From: Pseudoglutamicibacter albus
GTDB lineage: Bacteria > Actinomycetota > Actinomycetes > Actinomycetales > Micrococcaceae
Length of the DNA stretch: 64,000 nucleotides
NCBI RefSeq assembly: GCF_022346425.1
Contig: NZ_JAKRCW010000002.1
Span: forward strand, 186,001 to 250,000
Direction of reading: 5' to 3'
Part shown: in pieces, positions 53,141 to 62,621 of the stretch
Numbering within the stretch: position 1 is the first letter of the stretch
Layout of the letters: every line of letters begins with the position of its first letter
Translations under genes and position numbers: made by a program
Notes under the pieces: model-generated
Database searches by the model: none
The model's input: the letters and a program-made list of their open reading frames with translations, nothing else
Told to the model about the DNA's origin: nothing

Positions 53141-53145
53141 CAAAC

Positions 53146-53176
53146 AAAGACCCTCAGCCTCAGGCTGGGGGTCTTT
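53146..53176 (+). terminator. Terminator after tRNA-Met
   Basis: A 14-bp stem (53146-53159 with 53163-53176) with one T-G pair and a 3-nt loop; the right arm ends in TCTTT. Confidence 0.8.
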
Positions 53177-53206
53177 CTGTTATAGCTTTAGGGGAAGGGG
53201 GTAACC

Positions 53207-53569
53207 ATGACTGACCGTGCTACGGGCCAAGGGCCGAACCTTGATAGGGGAGGGCGCGACGAGACGCAGAGCGAAGGCGCGCAACCTCTGAACATCAAAG
53301 CGAAAGAAACGATGAGCCGGGAACAGCTCGCCGATCTCCTCGAAGGGCTCGCGCAGCGCATCCGCACAGGCGAAGCCACCGTCTCCGACGGCGTGACCGC
53401 AGAAACCCTGCAGCTCCCGCACACCCTCAAGGTCGAGCTCGAGGCCAAAGATGTAACCCGCCGCAGCGGCCGCATCAAACGCGAATTCGAACTCGAAATG
53501 GAATGGTACGTCGACGCCCACGGCCAACCAGAGCAAGGCACCAAGCCCACCGGCATCTCGATCAGCTAA
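53207..53569 (+). CDS. Amphi-Trp domain protein
   Basis: A 120-residue cytosolic protein. The C-terminal half (LKVELEAKDVTRRSGRIKRE, then FELEMEWY) is the short amphipathic beta-strand domain named amphi-Trp, ending in the Trp. SREQLADLLEGLAQRIRTGE is the usual preceding helix. Biochemical role is unknown. AGGGGAAGGGGG precedes the ATG. It occupies the place after tRNA-Thr/tRNA-Met where many actinobacteria carry rpmG. Confidence 0.82.
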   Translation: MTDRATGQGPNLDRGGRDETQSEGAQPLNIKAKETMSREQLADLLEGLAQRIRTGEATVSDGVTAETLQLPHTLKVELEAKDVTRRSGRIKREFELEMEWYVDAHGQPEQGTKPTGISIS

Positions 53570-53599
53570 ACCCGCGCATCGGCCACTAGACTGGTAACT

Positions 53600-53851
53600 A
53601 TGCTCAACTGGGACTCCGCCTCTACACTCACGAAGGCCATGCTGATCGCGACCATCGCCGCGGTCCTCATCGGCCTCGTGTTCCTCATTATGGGCGCCAT
53701 CCAAGACAACACCGGTCTGTTCACCGCCGCATCCGTGTTCCTCATGATCGGCATCATCGCCCACGTCATCGGATTCGGTTCTCGCATGCGGGACGGCCGC
53801 CGAGCACTCAAACAGAAAATGAACAGCGCCGGACCGCGGCGCGGAAGGTGA
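53600..53851 (+). CDS. Small two-helix membrane protein
   Basis: An 83-residue protein with two hydrophobic segments (about residues 15-37 and 43-62) and a basic C-terminus (RMRDGRRALKQKMN). No family is recognised. The GTG of the next gene overlaps its stop by 4 nt, so it may be co-translated with the dehydratase pair. Confidence 0.75.
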   Translation: MLNWDSASTLTKAMLIATIAAVLIGLVFLIMGAIQDNTGLFTAASVFLMIGIIAHVIGFGSRMRDGRRALKQKMNSAGPRRGR

Positions 53852-54306
53852 GCCACATGGGCGTGAATGCAGACCTGCAGGGCCACACGTACCCTGCCGC
53901 CGCACCATATTCGGTCGGACGAGAAGCAATCCGCGACTTCGCACGCGCAGTCAAAGCAACCCATCCACACCACTACGATGTGAAAGCCGCGCAAGCCGCC
54001 GGCCACGCCGACCTCGTCGCCCCGCCAACCTTCGCGGTCGTGATCGCACAGCGCGCCGAAGCCGCCTACATCACCGACCCGAACTCCGGCATCGACTTCT
54101 CCCGCGTCGTCCACGCAGACGAACGCTTTACCCACGTCCGCCCGCTCGTCGCCGGCGACGAAATCACCGCCACCGTGACCGTGGACCGCGCCCGCGCCGT
54201 CGGAACCGGCGGGATGGTCACCACATCAACCGTGCTCACAGACGCAAACGGCGAAACCGTCAGCACCGTACGCTCAACCCTCATGATCCGCGGGGAGGAC
54301 GACTAA
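53848..54306 (+). CDS. hadA: MaoC-like N-terminal (FAS1-like) dehydratase subunit, HadA-like
   Basis: A 152-residue hotdog-fold protein of the FAS1-like dehydratase family: YSVGREAIRDFARAVKATHP, VAPPTFAVVIAQRAEAA and HADERFTHVRPLVAGDEI. Such subunits lack the catalytic Asp-His pair and pair with a HadB-type partner, here encoded next. In mycobacteria HadAB dehydrate 3-hydroxyacyl-ACP in long-chain synthesis; whether this organism uses them so is unknown. Confidence 0.87.
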   Translation: MSHMGVNADLQGHTYPAAAPYSVGREAIRDFARAVKATHPHHYDVKAAQAAGHADLVAPPTFAVVIAQRAEAAYITDPNSGIDFSRVVHADERFTHVRPLVAGDEITATVTVDRARAVGTGGMVTTSTVLTDANGETVSTVRSTLMIRGEDD

Positions 54307-54308
54307 GA

Positions 54309-54758
54309 ATGGCTGCCTTCGAAACGGGCCAAGAACTCGGCCGCACACAGATCGAACTGACCCGCGCCGACCTCATCCGCTACGCCGGCGCATCGGGCGA
54401 CTTCAACCCGATCCACTGGAACGACCGCTTCGCAACCGAAGTAGGGCTACCCGGCGTGATCGCGCACGGAATGCTCACGATGGGCGCTGCCGTTCAGCTC
54501 GTAACCGACTGGGCAGGGTGCCCCGGCAGGATCGAGGACTACCAGACCCGCTTCACCGGCATGGTCCCAGTGGCCGATGAGGCCGGCACGAACCCCGCCG
54601 AATCCGTAGGCGCAACCCTCGATGTGGTTGCCACGGTCGGCAAGGTTGTGGACGAAGACCGCATCCGCGTGGACCTCGAAGTGACCTTGGACGGCGAGAA
54701 AGTACTCAACCGCGCGCAAGCGATCGTGAATGTCGCCGGACGCTCCGAGGCCGCATGA
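54309..54758 (+). CDS. hadB: MaoC-like (R)-hydratase catalytic subunit, HadB-like
   Basis: A 149-residue hotdog hydratase. The catalytic motif is YAGASGDFNPIHWNDRFA (Asp and His of the hydratase dyad), followed by GLPGVIAHGMLTMGAA. It starts 2 nt after hadA and its stop overlaps murB by 4 nt. The hadA-hadB order after tRNA-Thr and tRNA-Met matches the mycobacterial arrangement. Confidence 0.9.
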   Translation: MAAFETGQELGRTQIELTRADLIRYAGASGDFNPIHWNDRFATEVGLPGVIAHGMLTMGAAVQLVTDWAGCPGRIEDYQTRFTGMVPVADEAGTNPAESVGATLDVVATVGKVVDEDRIRVDLEVTLDGEKVLNRAQAIVNVAGRSEAA

Positions 54759-55951
54759 GCCAGCAGGTGCAACAGGGCCAGCAGCAGGGCCAGCAAGAAC
54801 CAGAGGGCCAGCGGAATCTCAGCGAGATCACAACGATGGGCGTAGGCGGGCCAGCCGACCGCTTCATCGTGGCCCGCACGCGTGACGAAATCCTCGAAGC
54901 AGTCCAAGAGGCCGACGCCGCCGGAACCCCGCTGCTGATTGTTGGCGGCGGCTCCAACCTGGTGATCGCTGACGAAGGCTACCGGGGGACCGTCCTGCAG
55001 ATCGCAACCCGTGGCATCACCGTCGGCGAAGAAGATCAACCGGGTCAAGACGCCGCTGGCGGTGGTGAAGGGGCTGGCACTTCTGATGCCACCCAAGCCG
55101 CCGCCGGGGATGGCATTGTTCCGGTGACGATCGAGGCAGGGCATCCGTGGGACGAGGCCGTCGCGTGGACCGTTGAACACGAGCTCGGAGGGCTTGAAGC
55201 CCTCTCTGGCATCCCTGGTGCGGCTGGTGCGACCCCGGTTCAGAACGTGGGCGCGTACGGTGCTGACGTCTCCAACACGTTGCTCTCGATCGAGGCGTGG
55301 GACCGGCACGAAGGCAAGCTCGTGACCCTGCAGGCCTCCGAGCTGGAGTTGACCTACCGGAACTCCGTGTTGAAGCGCGCAACCCAGAACGGTTCGCCTC
55401 GCTGGGTCGTGTTGGCCGTGACGTTCGGGCTCAAACGAGGCGAGGCGTTGCCTGTCGCTTACGATCAGCTCGCTCGCGCACTCAACGTCGAGCTCGGGAC
55501 CCGGGTCTCGCTGGCTGAAGTCCGTACCGCCGTGTTGGGTTTGCGGCGCTCTAAAGGGATGGTCTTGGAGGCGGGGGACCCAGACACGAACTCGTGCGGT
55601 TCATTCTTCATGAACCCGATTGTCGAGGAATCGCTCACTGCCGCGTTGCCAGCGGATGCTCCGCGCTATCCGGCGGGCAAGGACGGCTACGTCAAACTGT
55701 CTGCGGCGTGGCTGATCGACCACGCGGGCTATCACAAGGGCTTCGGAATGAAAGGCCAGCCGGGCGAGGAGGTCGCCGGCGGCCGCGCATCGTTGTCCTC
55801 TAAGCACACACTTGCCGTCACCAACCAGGGTGGTGCCTCGTGCGCTGACGTCGTGGCGCTCGCCCGTGCGGTACGCGACGGAGTCAAGGAAGCGTGGGGG
55901 ATTGAACTCCACCACGAGCCTCTGCTCATCGGGACCTCGCTCGGCGCATGA
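54755..55951 (+). CDS. murB: UDP-N-acetylenolpyruvoylglucosamine reductase
   Basis: NADPH-dependent reduction that yields UDP-MurNAc for peptidoglycan. FAD-binding motifs are TTMGVGGPADRF and LLIVGGGSNLVIADEG; GIPGAAGATPVQNVGAYGAD and DTNSCGSFFMNP (catalytic Ser region) follow. At 398 residues it is longer than usual because of a Gln-rich N-terminus (QQVQQGQQQGQQE) and a Gly/Ala-rich insertion near residues 92-122. The ATG overlaps the hadB stop. Confidence 0.95.
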   Translation: MSQQVQQGQQQGQQEPEGQRNLSEITTMGVGGPADRFIVARTRDEILEAVQEADAAGTPLLIVGGGSNLVIADEGYRGTVLQIATRGITVGEEDQPGQDAAGGGEGAGTSDATQAAAGDGIVPVTIEAGHPWDEAVAWTVEHELGGLEALSGIPGAAGATPVQNVGAYGADVSNTLLSIEAWDRHEGKLVTLQASELELTYRNSVLKRATQNGSPRWVVLAVTFGLKRGEALPVAYDQLARALNVELGTRVSLAEVRTAVLGLRRSKGMVLEAGDPDTNSCGSFFMNPIVEESLTAALPADAPRYPAGKDGYVKLSAAWLIDHAGYHKGFGMKGQPGEEVAGGRASLSSKHTLAVTNQGGASCADVVALARAVRDGVKEAWGIELHHEPLLIGTSLGA

Positions 55952-55987
55952 AACGCGACGCATGAATCGCGACGCCTAAAACGCGAC
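55946..55987. repeat. Three tandem 14-bp repeats at the 3' end of murB
   Basis: Units at 55946, 55960 and 55974 share AAACGCGAC or AATCGCGAC. The first contains the murB stop codon, as with the 25-bp repeat at 3046-3120. Confidence 0.75.
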
Positions 55988-56013
55988 CCCTGAAGCGAAG
56001 CCCGCATAGCGCG

Positions 56014-56062
56014 TTAAACGTGTGAGCGCTCAGCCACCGCGGCTGAGCGCTCACACGTTTAA
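56014..56062. terminator. Very strong bidirectional terminator between murB and asd
   Basis: A perfect 22-bp stem (56014-56035 with 56041-56062) with a 5-nt loop. TTTAA and its complement at the ends give a T-tract in both directions. Confidence 0.92.
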
Positions 56063-56092
56063 GGACAGCTACGACCGCCTATAGATCGCCTT

Positions 56093-57217
56093 CTACAGGT
56101 TTCCGAGCGCGATCTGGAGCATGCGGCGCAGCGGCTCTGCCGCGCCCCACAGCAGCTGGTCGCCGACCGTGAACGCGGAAATGTACTGCGGGCCCATCTC
56201 CAACTGACGCAAGCGACCCACCGGGATGTTCAGCGTTCCGGATGCCGCGACCGGGGTCAGCTGATGCATGGTCGCTTCCTTCTCGTTCGGAACAACAGTG
56301 GCCCATTCGTTATCGGAGTCGATCAGGCGGGCGACCTCGTCGAGGCCCACGTCTTCACGCAACTTGATCGTGAGAGCCTGCGAGTGGGACCGCATCGCGC
56401 CGATGCGCACGCATAGGCCATCGACCATGATGTGGTTCTCAGCCGTGGTGCCCAGAACCTTGTTGGTCTCCACGCCGGCTTTCCACTCTTCGCGGGACTG
56501 GCCGTTGCCGAGGTCGGAATCGATCCACGGGATGAGGTTGCCCGCCAGTGGCACACCGAACTGGGTTGCGTCGAGTTCACCGGAACGCTGTTTACGCAGA
56601 ACGTCGGTGTCGATCTGGGTGATCGCGGACGCCGGATCATCCAGCAGCTCCTTGACGGATGCGTTGATATCGCCGAACTGGGTCAGCAGCTCACGCATGT
56701 GGCGCGCGCCGCCACCCGAAGCCGCCTGGTACGTCATCGAGGTCGCCCATTCGACCAGGCCGTTGCGGAACAGGCCGCCTAGCCCCATGAGCATGCAGGA
56801 TACGGTGCAGTTACCGCCCACAAAATCCTTGACGCCGGTCTCAAGGCCGCGGTCGATCACGTTCCGGTTGACCGGATCCAGCACGATGATCGAGTCGTCT
56901 TCCATCCGCAACGTGCTCGCTGCATCGATCCAGATGCCGTCCCAGCCTGCCGCACGCAGCTTGCCGTGCACAGCGCTCGTGTAGTCGCCGCCTTGCGCGG
57001 TGACGATGATCGGCAGCTTGGCGAGCTCATCGATATCGTGAGCATCCTTGAGCGCTGGCGCGCCCTCAGCGAACGATGGGGCGGCCGCGCCAGCCTGGGA
57101 CGTCGAGAAGAACACCGGGTCAATACCGGCGAAATCCCCTTCATCTTGCATACGCTGCATGAGGACCGAACCCACCATGCCGCGGTAACCGACAAAACCT
57201 ACAGCCTTAGAAGTCAT
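56093..57217 (-). CDS. asd: Aspartate-semialdehyde dehydrogenase (E. coli type)
   Basis: NADPH-dependent reduction of aspartyl phosphate, the branch point to lysine, threonine and methionine. The 374-residue protein begins with [20 protein letters not shown]. It has the active-site Cys in [19 protein letters not shown] and then [19 protein letters not shown]. These features are those of the E. coli-type enzyme, not the shorter form usual in Gram-positives. The ATG at 57217 is chosen; the frame to 57580 overlaps the next gene. Confidence 0.94.
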   Translation of the reverse strand: MTSKAVGFVGYRGMVGSVLMQRMQDEGDFAGIDPVFFSTSQAGAAAPSFAEGAPALKDAHDIDELAKLPIIVTAQGGDYTSAVHGKLRAAGWDGIWIDAASTLRMEDDSIIVLDPVNRNVIDRGLETGVKDFVGGNCTVSCMLMGLGGLFRNGLVEWATSMTYQAASGGGARHMRELLTQFGDINASVKELLDDPASAITQIDTDVLRKQRSGELDATQFGVPLAGNLIPWIDSDLGNGQSREEWKAGVETNKVLGTTAENHIMVDGLCVRIGAMRSHSQALTIKLREDVGLDEVARLIDSDNEWATVVPNEKEATMHQLTPVAASGTLNIPVGRLRQLEMGPQYISAFTVGDQLLWGAAEPLRRMLQIALGNL

Positions 57218-57311
57218 AGCTTCAAGGCTACGCGAGAACGCTGGCGCTAAGCCCGAATCTTTCGCATTATGATCCCGGCAGGCGTTCGGCTCGCCAGGGC
57301 AGGTCAGAGCC

Positions 57312-59102
57312 TCACTGCTGCAGGAACTCCCACAGCATCTCAGATGCCTTGATGAGGTTCGCTGTGAACTCCTCGGGTTTCTCCGCGGTATCCACATTCC
57401 ACGAGACACAGAACTCGGTGGCTTCCGGCAACGGAGTATAGGAGATGCCGAAACCCTCCGGCCGGGTGGGTACAAAGCAGTAACGCACAATCTGCTCGGG
57501 GCCACCCACCGAGGTCGTGGAGAGGAAGTCCCGGCGCGCTGCCAGCACGGCGTCATCGGTGAAGAACGGATCGCTGCCATCGATCGTCGCCATCATTTGG
57601 ATGTGGCGATCGAATCCGTTACCGGACTTGCAGCGCTTGACCCAGCCGCGGTGTGCCTCGACGGCGGCCAGCAGATCCTCATGAGTCGCGGTGCCTGCAA
57701 CGAGTTTGTGAGCGAAAGCAACGGCCTCGCCGGTAGCGGAACGCAGACATTCGGTGCGGCCAGCACGGTATTCACGCATATCCACGGCCTCATAGACCGC
57801 GCGGACGCGACCATAAGTGAGCTGCTGCGCGATGTGCATGGTCAGCTGAGCAGCCGCGTCACGGCTGATCTTGAACGGCATGTGCGCAGGTGGTCGATGC
57901 GGCGCGGTGACGATCTGCACCGTGAACTTCGAGGCCAGCTCCGTGTAGGCGGCAACCCGCTCACGGAGCTGCGCCGTGGTCGCCTCATCGAGCGTCCACA
58001 CAAGCTCCTCGGCATCGAGCCGTGTGAGTTCTTCTGAGGTTTCCGCCGGCAACTGCACGGTCTGGAGGCGTTTCATGGCGGTGACCAGCGTGGCGCCGTC
58101 GATGCAGGAGTGCTCCACATGCACCGCGGCCCACGCCTCGTGAAGGCTCACCTGATAGCTCAACGGCTTATACGCCCATGCCCCGCGCGGGGTGAAGGTT
58201 GCTTCACGGATGCGCTGGGTATCACTGATGCGCTGAAAATCACGGATGCGCTGGGTATCTGTGGCGCCGCCGTCGGTCAATAGCTCGTCGGTCAATAGCT
58301 CAACGGTGAAGAGCATGTCGGCTAGACGGTCATACACCAGATGGTTGCCGCTGTGCTCCAGCATGTCTGGAAGCAGATCGTCAAGAACACCGGAACCCAG
58401 CAGGGAAGGGGCGTTGAAATCGAGCTCTGGGGGTTTCGTTGCCGCTGCTTGAATGTTCTCCAACGCGGCCCGCAGCGCTTCGGCGCAAGCCGGCTTGCCG
58501 GCACTGTCAGTGATAGGTACGGCGAAGAGGCGACCGTTGACGAAAACGCCGATCTCCCGGTTCGCCTCATCTAGCGTGCATGGGAAGACCTGATCTTCTT
58601 CCTCCAACGGGAGGCGTATTGAGCCACCGTAGACGAACCATTGATTCAACGTGATGCGGTTGCCGCGGGCATCCACATCCTCCGGCAGATTCCCAGAGGC
58701 CACCTGCAGGTGCACCATAGCTGCACGCTGGATGAACTCAACCGCTCCATCTAAGCCTAGAGGTGTGTGCTCGCGGGGGAGAGCGAGCTGGAAGCACACA
58801 TTGGTGCTCAGAGGCAGCGGCTCACGGACGGTGAGGTAGCTGGAATACCATTCCTCGTGCAACCAGTTGGTGCCTTCAGCGGTGCGGGCCTCGGCGCGCT
58901 CACGCAGAGCGGCATCGAGCTTAGGGCCGGCGCCCGTGCGGAATTTCTCGACGATTTCGTGAGCGTGTTCCAGTTCAGCGCCTTCGAGTACTGAGCAGAG
59001 CGCATGCTCGTACGCATCGAGAGTGCCGTCCAACGGCGGGACCTCGAGCGGCTTCAGATCCAGTGTTGCAGGATGCGGGATGATCCCGGGATGCCTGGTC
59101 AT
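57312..59102 (-). CDS. Choline/carnitine O-acyltransferase family protein
   Basis: A 596-residue enzyme of a mainly eukaryotic family that moves acyl groups between CoA and carnitine or choline. Family features: the N-terminal [12 protein letters not shown], the catalytic His331 in [11 protein letters not shown], the C-terminal [20 protein letters not shown], and LSTTSVGG in place of the usual STSQ. Residues about 269-300 contain perfect short repeats (ELLTD twice, DTQRIR repeats). Substrate preference cannot be read. It stands upstream of asd on the same strand with no clear operon link. Confidence 0.88.
   Translation of the reverse strand: MTRHPGIIPHPATLDLKPLEVPPLDGTLDAYEHALCSVLEGAELEHAHEIVEKFRTGAGPKLDAALRERAEARTAEGTNWLHEEWYSSYLTVREPLPLSTNVCFQLALPREHTPLGLDGAVEFIQRAAMVHLQVASGNLPEDVDARGNRITLNQWFVYGGSIRLPLEEEDQVFPCTLDEANREIGVFVNGRLFAVPITDSAGKPACAEALRAALENIQAAATKPPELDFNAPSLLGSGVLDDLLPDMLEHSGNHLVYDRLADMLFTVELLTDELLTDGGATDTQRIRDFQRISDTQRIREATFTPRGAWAYKPLSYQVSLHEAWAAVHVEHSCIDGATLVTAMKRLQTVQLPAETSEELTRLDAEELVWTLDEATTAQLRERVAAYTELASKFTVQIVTAPHRPPAHMPFKISRDAAAQLTMHIAQQLTYGRVRAVYEAVDMREYRAGRTECLRSATGEAVAFAHKLVAGTATHEDLLAAVEAHRGWVKRCKSGNGFDRHIQMMATIDGSDPFFTDDAVLAARRDFLSTTSVGGPEQIVRYCFVPTRPEGFGISYTPLPEATEFCVSWNVDTAEKPEEFTANLIKASEMLWEFLQQ
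58207..58301. repeat. Two adjacent tandem repeat sets inside the acyltransferase gene
   Basis: Three 18-bp units at 58207, 58225 and 58243, and two identical 15-bp units at 58272 and 58287. Both periods keep the frame and give the DTQRIR and ELLTD duplications. Confidence 0.85.
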
Positions 59103-59219
59103 GCTTCGAAGCCTCCTACAGCTAGATCTTCGCTACAGCACTGCGCTGAATCCTTATGGAACGCGGCCCCTAACAAACCCGGGACCTTAGGAATCGCAGG
59201 ACGTAACAAGCCCGAGCCC

Positions 59220-59684
59220 TTAGGAATCGCGCTGTTTCTGCTCGGCCTGTTCTTGAGCCGCTTGTTTCTCTTCAGCTTGTGCGCGTTCGGTTTCGAGGCG
59301 CTCGGCTTCGCGTGCATGCCAACGGTCGATTGCTTCTTGACCGGTATAGAACTCCTCGACCGCTTCCATCCGTTCGGCAACGAGTTTCTTCCGGATGCTG
59401 ATGCTGCGCACAGCAGCCCACACGAACGCCTGGACCACAACCACTAACAGGATCACGCCCGCGATCTTGTTGCCAACGATCACAGCCCACACACCCGCCG
59501 CCGCGCTCGCGAGCGCGAGCACCGGGAACAACATGTAGCCCAGCAGGAAATGCAGCTCCGGGCGTGGAGTGCCCAGAACCAGATCCTCGCTAGCGTCAGC
59601 TTCTGCGCTCGCCGCGTCGTTGTTCACTGACGCGCTACCCGCTGGGCCTTCCGGGGTCGTGTTTTTCTCCGGGGTCGTATTCAT
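59220..59684 (-). CDS. Membrane protein with coiled-coil tail, unknown function
   Basis: A 154-residue protein. A Thr/Ala-rich N-terminus (repeated NTTPE) is followed by two membrane helices (LHFLLGYMLFPVLALASAAA and AGVILLVVVVQAFVWAAV). The C-terminal charged helix is rich in Ala, Glu and Gln and likely forms a coiled coil. The start at 59684 is chosen because it lies just after the folA stop; the longer frame to 59756 overlaps folA. Function unknown. Confidence 0.75.
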   Translation of the reverse strand: MNTTPEKNTTPEGPAGSASVNNDAASAEADASEDLVLGTPRPELHFLLGYMLFPVLALASAAAGVWAVIVGNKIAGVILLVVVVQAFVWAAVRSISIRKKLVAERMEAVEEFYTGQEAIDRWHAREAERLETERAQAEEKQAAQEQAEQKQRDS

Positions 59685-59685
59685 G

Positions 59686-60258
59686 TCAGCCTTTTCGTTG
59701 GTACACATCCACGCGGTAGCGCAGCTGTTGTTTTTCGCTCTCGATCCAGCCCTCACCGGCCGGGCTTGAGGTCACGTGTTCCCACCCCACACCGAGCTCG
59801 GGAGCGAGGGTGTCGCCTTCGACCTGGGTGTCAACCGTCGTGACCACCGCGAGGTTCGCCATCGGCTCCAACGCTTCGTAGATCGCGCCGCCACCAACAA
59901 TCCAGACCTGCTCGCTGCCCTCGCTGTTGTAAGCGATGTCGAGGGCCTCAGCGATCGAATCCACAGCGTGTCCGCCCGCGGCAGCGACCTGGTGACGGGT
60001 CTCTGCTTGGCTGGTCAGCACGATGTTGGTGCGGTTGGGCAACGGACGGAACGCGGCCGGGATGGAATCCCAGGTTTTGCGCCCCATAATCACGGGGTGG
60101 CCTTCGGTCACGTGCTTGAAGAACGCGAGTTCCTCAGGCAGCCGCCACGGAATGTCACCGTCAACACCGATCACGCGTTCGGCCGACTGCGCCCAGATCA
60201 TCCCGATCTGGCGTGCCGATTCGTGCGGTATGAAGTCGTCAGCGAAGTGTTGATGCAT
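59686..60258 (-). CDS. folA: Dihydrofolate reductase
   Basis: NADPH-dependent reduction of dihydrofolate. The 190-residue protein has the family motifs IGMIWAQSAERVIGVDGDIP, WRLPEELAFFK (active-site acid), VIMGRKTWDSIP, and VWIVGGGAIYEAL. The N-terminus is about 15 residues longer than E. coli FolA. thyA, which produces dihydrofolate, lies just upstream on the same strand (44-nt gap). Confidence 0.95.
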   Translation of the reverse strand: MHQHFADDFIPHESARQIGMIWAQSAERVIGVDGDIPWRLPEELAFFKHVTEGHPVIMGRKTWDSIPAAFRPLPNRTNIVLTSQAETRHQVAAAGGHAVDSIAEALDIAYNSEGSEQVWIVGGGAIYEALEPMANLAVVTTVDTQVEGDTLAPELGVGWEHVTSSPAGEGWIESEKQQLRYRVDVYQRKG

Positions 60259-60302
60259 GGAACTGTTGGCTCAAAATCCTTGGAATCAGTCAGCCGGCTC
60301 GA

Positions 60303-61109
60303 TCACACAGCGATGGGCGCCGCGATGCCCGGATGGTGTTGGTAGTTCTCGACGATGAAGTCTTCGAGCTCGTAGTCGAAAATGGACTCCGGCTTCCGCG
60401 CGAAACGCAACGTCGGGTACTCGTATGGTTCCCGTTCAAGCTGTGTTTTGACCTGCTCGATGTGGTTGTCATAAATGTGCACGTCGCCGCCGGTCCACAC
60501 GAACTCGCCCGGTTCCAGGCCAAGCTGCTGAGCCATCATGTGCACGAGCAGCGAGTAGGAAGCGATGTTGAACGGGACGCCCAGGAATGTGTCAGCCGAA
60601 CGCTGGTAGAGCTGGCACGAAAGCTTGCCGTCGGCGATGTAGAACTGGAAGAACGCGTGGCACGGAGGCAGCGCCATGTTCTTGATCTCGGCGACGTTCC
60701 AGGCAGAAACGATGTGGCGCCGCGAGTCAGGGTTCTCACGCAGCTGCTCCATGAGCTCTGCGATCTGGTCGATGTGCCCGCCGTCGGGAGTTGGCCACGA
60801 GCGCCACTGAACGCCATAGACCGGGCCGAGTTCGCCGTCTTCATCAGCCCACTCATTCCAGATGCTCACGCCACGTTCCTGGAGCCAGCGCACATTGGAA
60901 TCGCCACGCAGGAACCACAGAAGCTCCAGCGCAACCGACTTGAAGTGCACCCGCTTGGTCGTGATGAGCGGCAGCGTTCCGTTGCTGAGGTCGTAGCGGA
61001 TCTGCCGGCCGAAAACCGAGATGGTGCCAGTTCCGGTGCGGTCCGATTTCGGCGTCCCGTTCTCCAGGACGTCCTTGAGCATGTCTTCATATGGCGTGGG
61101 GACGGTCAT
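60303..61109 (-). CDS. thyA: Thymidylate synthase
   Basis: Methylates dUMP to dTMP using methylene-tetrahydrofolate. The 268-residue ThyA has [19 protein letters not shown] at the phosphate site. The catalytic Cys is in [13 protein letters not shown], and [15 protein letters not shown] is conserved. The ATG at 61109 (MTVPTPYED) is preferred over a GTG-like start at 61145. Forms a unit with folA. Confidence 0.96.
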   Translation of the reverse strand: MTVPTPYEDMLKDVLENGTPKSDRTGTGTISVFGRQIRYDLSNGTLPLITTKRVHFKSVALELLWFLRGDSNVRWLQERGVSIWNEWADEDGELGPVYGVQWRSWPTPDGGHIDQIAELMEQLRENPDSRRHIVSAWNVAEIKNMALPPCHAFFQFYIADGKLSCQLYQRSADTFLGVPFNIASYSLLVHMMAQQLGLEPGEFVWTGGDVHIYDNHIEQVKTQLEREPYEYPTLRFARKPESIFDYELEDFIVENYQHHPGIAAPIAV

Positions 61110-61195
61110 GAGACTCGATTCTACGCAGGGAGTAGCCAAAAACACGGAAGGCTGTGGACAACGATGCGCCCCATGGCTGGCTGTGGATGCTGGGT

Positions 61196-61504
61196 TTAGC
61201 GGGCGCGCAACACGGCGTACTGCGGGTGCTTCTCAAGGTAGTCGGCAGTGTAGGTGCACACTGGATCGACGGTGAGGCCCAGCGCCCACAAGCGTTCCAG
61301 GACGATCGTGGTGAGCGCGCGTGCATAGCCGCGGCGGGAAAACTCTTCCTTGATGATCGTGTGGATGAAACTCAAAACGTCGCCGTCTTGTTCGTACTGA
61401 ATGAACCCGATGAAATCATCGCCATCGTACAGATTGAAACGAGACTGGACCTCGTCCTGCTCAACACGGAGCGTGTGCTGCTGAATCAGTGGAGGTTGCG
61501 GCAT
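61196..61504 (-). CDS. GNAT-family N-acetyltransferase, small
   Basis: A 102-residue protein with the acetyl-CoA-binding pattern [20 protein letters not shown] and a final strand [16 protein letters not shown]. It matches the short GNAT (YjdJ-type) family. Substrate unknown. Confidence 0.85.
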   Translation of the reverse strand: MPQPPLIQQHTLRVEQDEVQSRFNLYDGDDFIGFIQYEQDGDVLSFIHTIIKEEFSRRGYARALTTIVLERLWALGLTVDPVCTYTADYLEKHPQYAVLRAR

Positions 61505-61625
61505 GGCAGGTTCCTTTCAACACGGCGCAAAACACGCCACGAACGCTGTGGGTGCTTCACCTCCGAGCCTACCAAGCACACGTTTGAAGCGATCTAGTCG
61601 CTCGAGCAGACACTCGTGAGCCGAA

Positions 61626-62621
61626 TCAGTCTTCGAACGGCTTGTGGATCTCCACCGCAACGGCTCGCCACCGGCGTTTAGCATCCAACGCCCGGTGCAA
61701 GATGATCGCTTCCCCCGGAGCCAGGTACGGGTTCTCTTGAGGCAAGAACTCCCGCAGTTCTTTAGGCGTCACCGTCTTCAGGGCCTTCAACAGGGTTGGC
61801 ATCACGGGGCGATGCGAACACACCAACGTAGACTTCGGGTTGTTGAACTGCTTCAACAGGATCCGTTGAGCCTTATCCGGGTCACGGTCAGCGGCGTGCT
61901 CGGTCAAAGCGGTCTGCTTCTTGATGCTCATATCCATAGCCGCCGCATACGGCTGAACCGTCTGAACACATCGAGTCCAACGGCTTGAAACCAACCGTTC
62001 CGGCTGCCACACCGTCAACATGCGAGCCAAGGCACGTGCCTGCGTGAAACCAGTTCGAGCCAATGTGCGCTCACCCTCGGAGCGGGTCCAGCTGTTGCGC
62101 GGCTTCGCTTTCGCGTGTCGCACCAAAAGGAACGGCGTCGTCTTCAAAAGCCCCTGCTCATACGCATCGACCACGGCCTTGATAGGGGCCTGATCCGCAT
62201 CGTTGGTGAGCTTCTTCAAAGCCTTCGACGGCGAATACCAGCGGGCAATATCGACCTCTTTGCCGTCGGGGCTAACCCGCCGCAGCTTCTCCACGTGAGC
62301 CGCCCAATAGTACACAACCTTCGATTTCTTGCCCACAAAGTAATGGGTGCACGGCAACGGGATCCCCAAAGTGACCTTGAGGTTGGCTTCCTCTTTAGCC
62401 TCACGGACCGCAGCCTCAGCGATCGTCTCGCCATCATCGACCTTGCCTTTCGGCAACGACCAATCCTTGTGCTTAGGCCTGTGAATCAACAAAACCTGCA
62501 AACCATCATCGGGGTCGATACGCCACGGCACAACACCAGCGGCAACGATATCGGGGTTGCTCTCGGCGATTTCGCCGATCGGTTCAGTAGAGCGCACAGG
62601 AAAAGAAATTGATGCTGACAT
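61626..62621 (-). CDS. mutT1: Nudix hydrolase fused to a histidine phosphatase domain (MutT1-like)
   Basis: A 331-residue two-domain protein. The Nudix box is GKVDDGETIAEAAVREAKEE (about residues 59-78). The C-terminal histidine-phosphatase domain has LLVRHAKAKPRNSW with the catalytic His and TLVCSHRPVMPTLL. Mycobacterial MutT1 has the same layout and removes oxidised guanine nucleotides and diadenosine polyphosphates. The ATG overlaps the ppk stop by 1 nt (TAATG), implying coupling with ppk. Confidence 0.92.
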   Translation of the reverse strand: MSASISFPVRSTEPIGEIAESNPDIVAAGVVPWRIDPDDGLQVLLIHRPKHKDWSLPKGKVDDGETIAEAAVREAKEEANLKVTLGIPLPCTHYFVGKKSKVVYYWAAHVEKLRRVSPDGKEVDIARWYSPSKALKKLTNDADQAPIKAVVDAYEQGLLKTTPFLLVRHAKAKPRNSWTRSEGERTLARTGFTQARALARMLTVWQPERLVSSRWTRCVQTVQPYAAAMDMSIKKQTALTEHAADRDPDKAQRILLKQFNNPKSTLVCSHRPVMPTLLKALKTVTPKELREFLPQENPYLAPGEAIILHRALDAKRRWRAVAVEIHKPFED

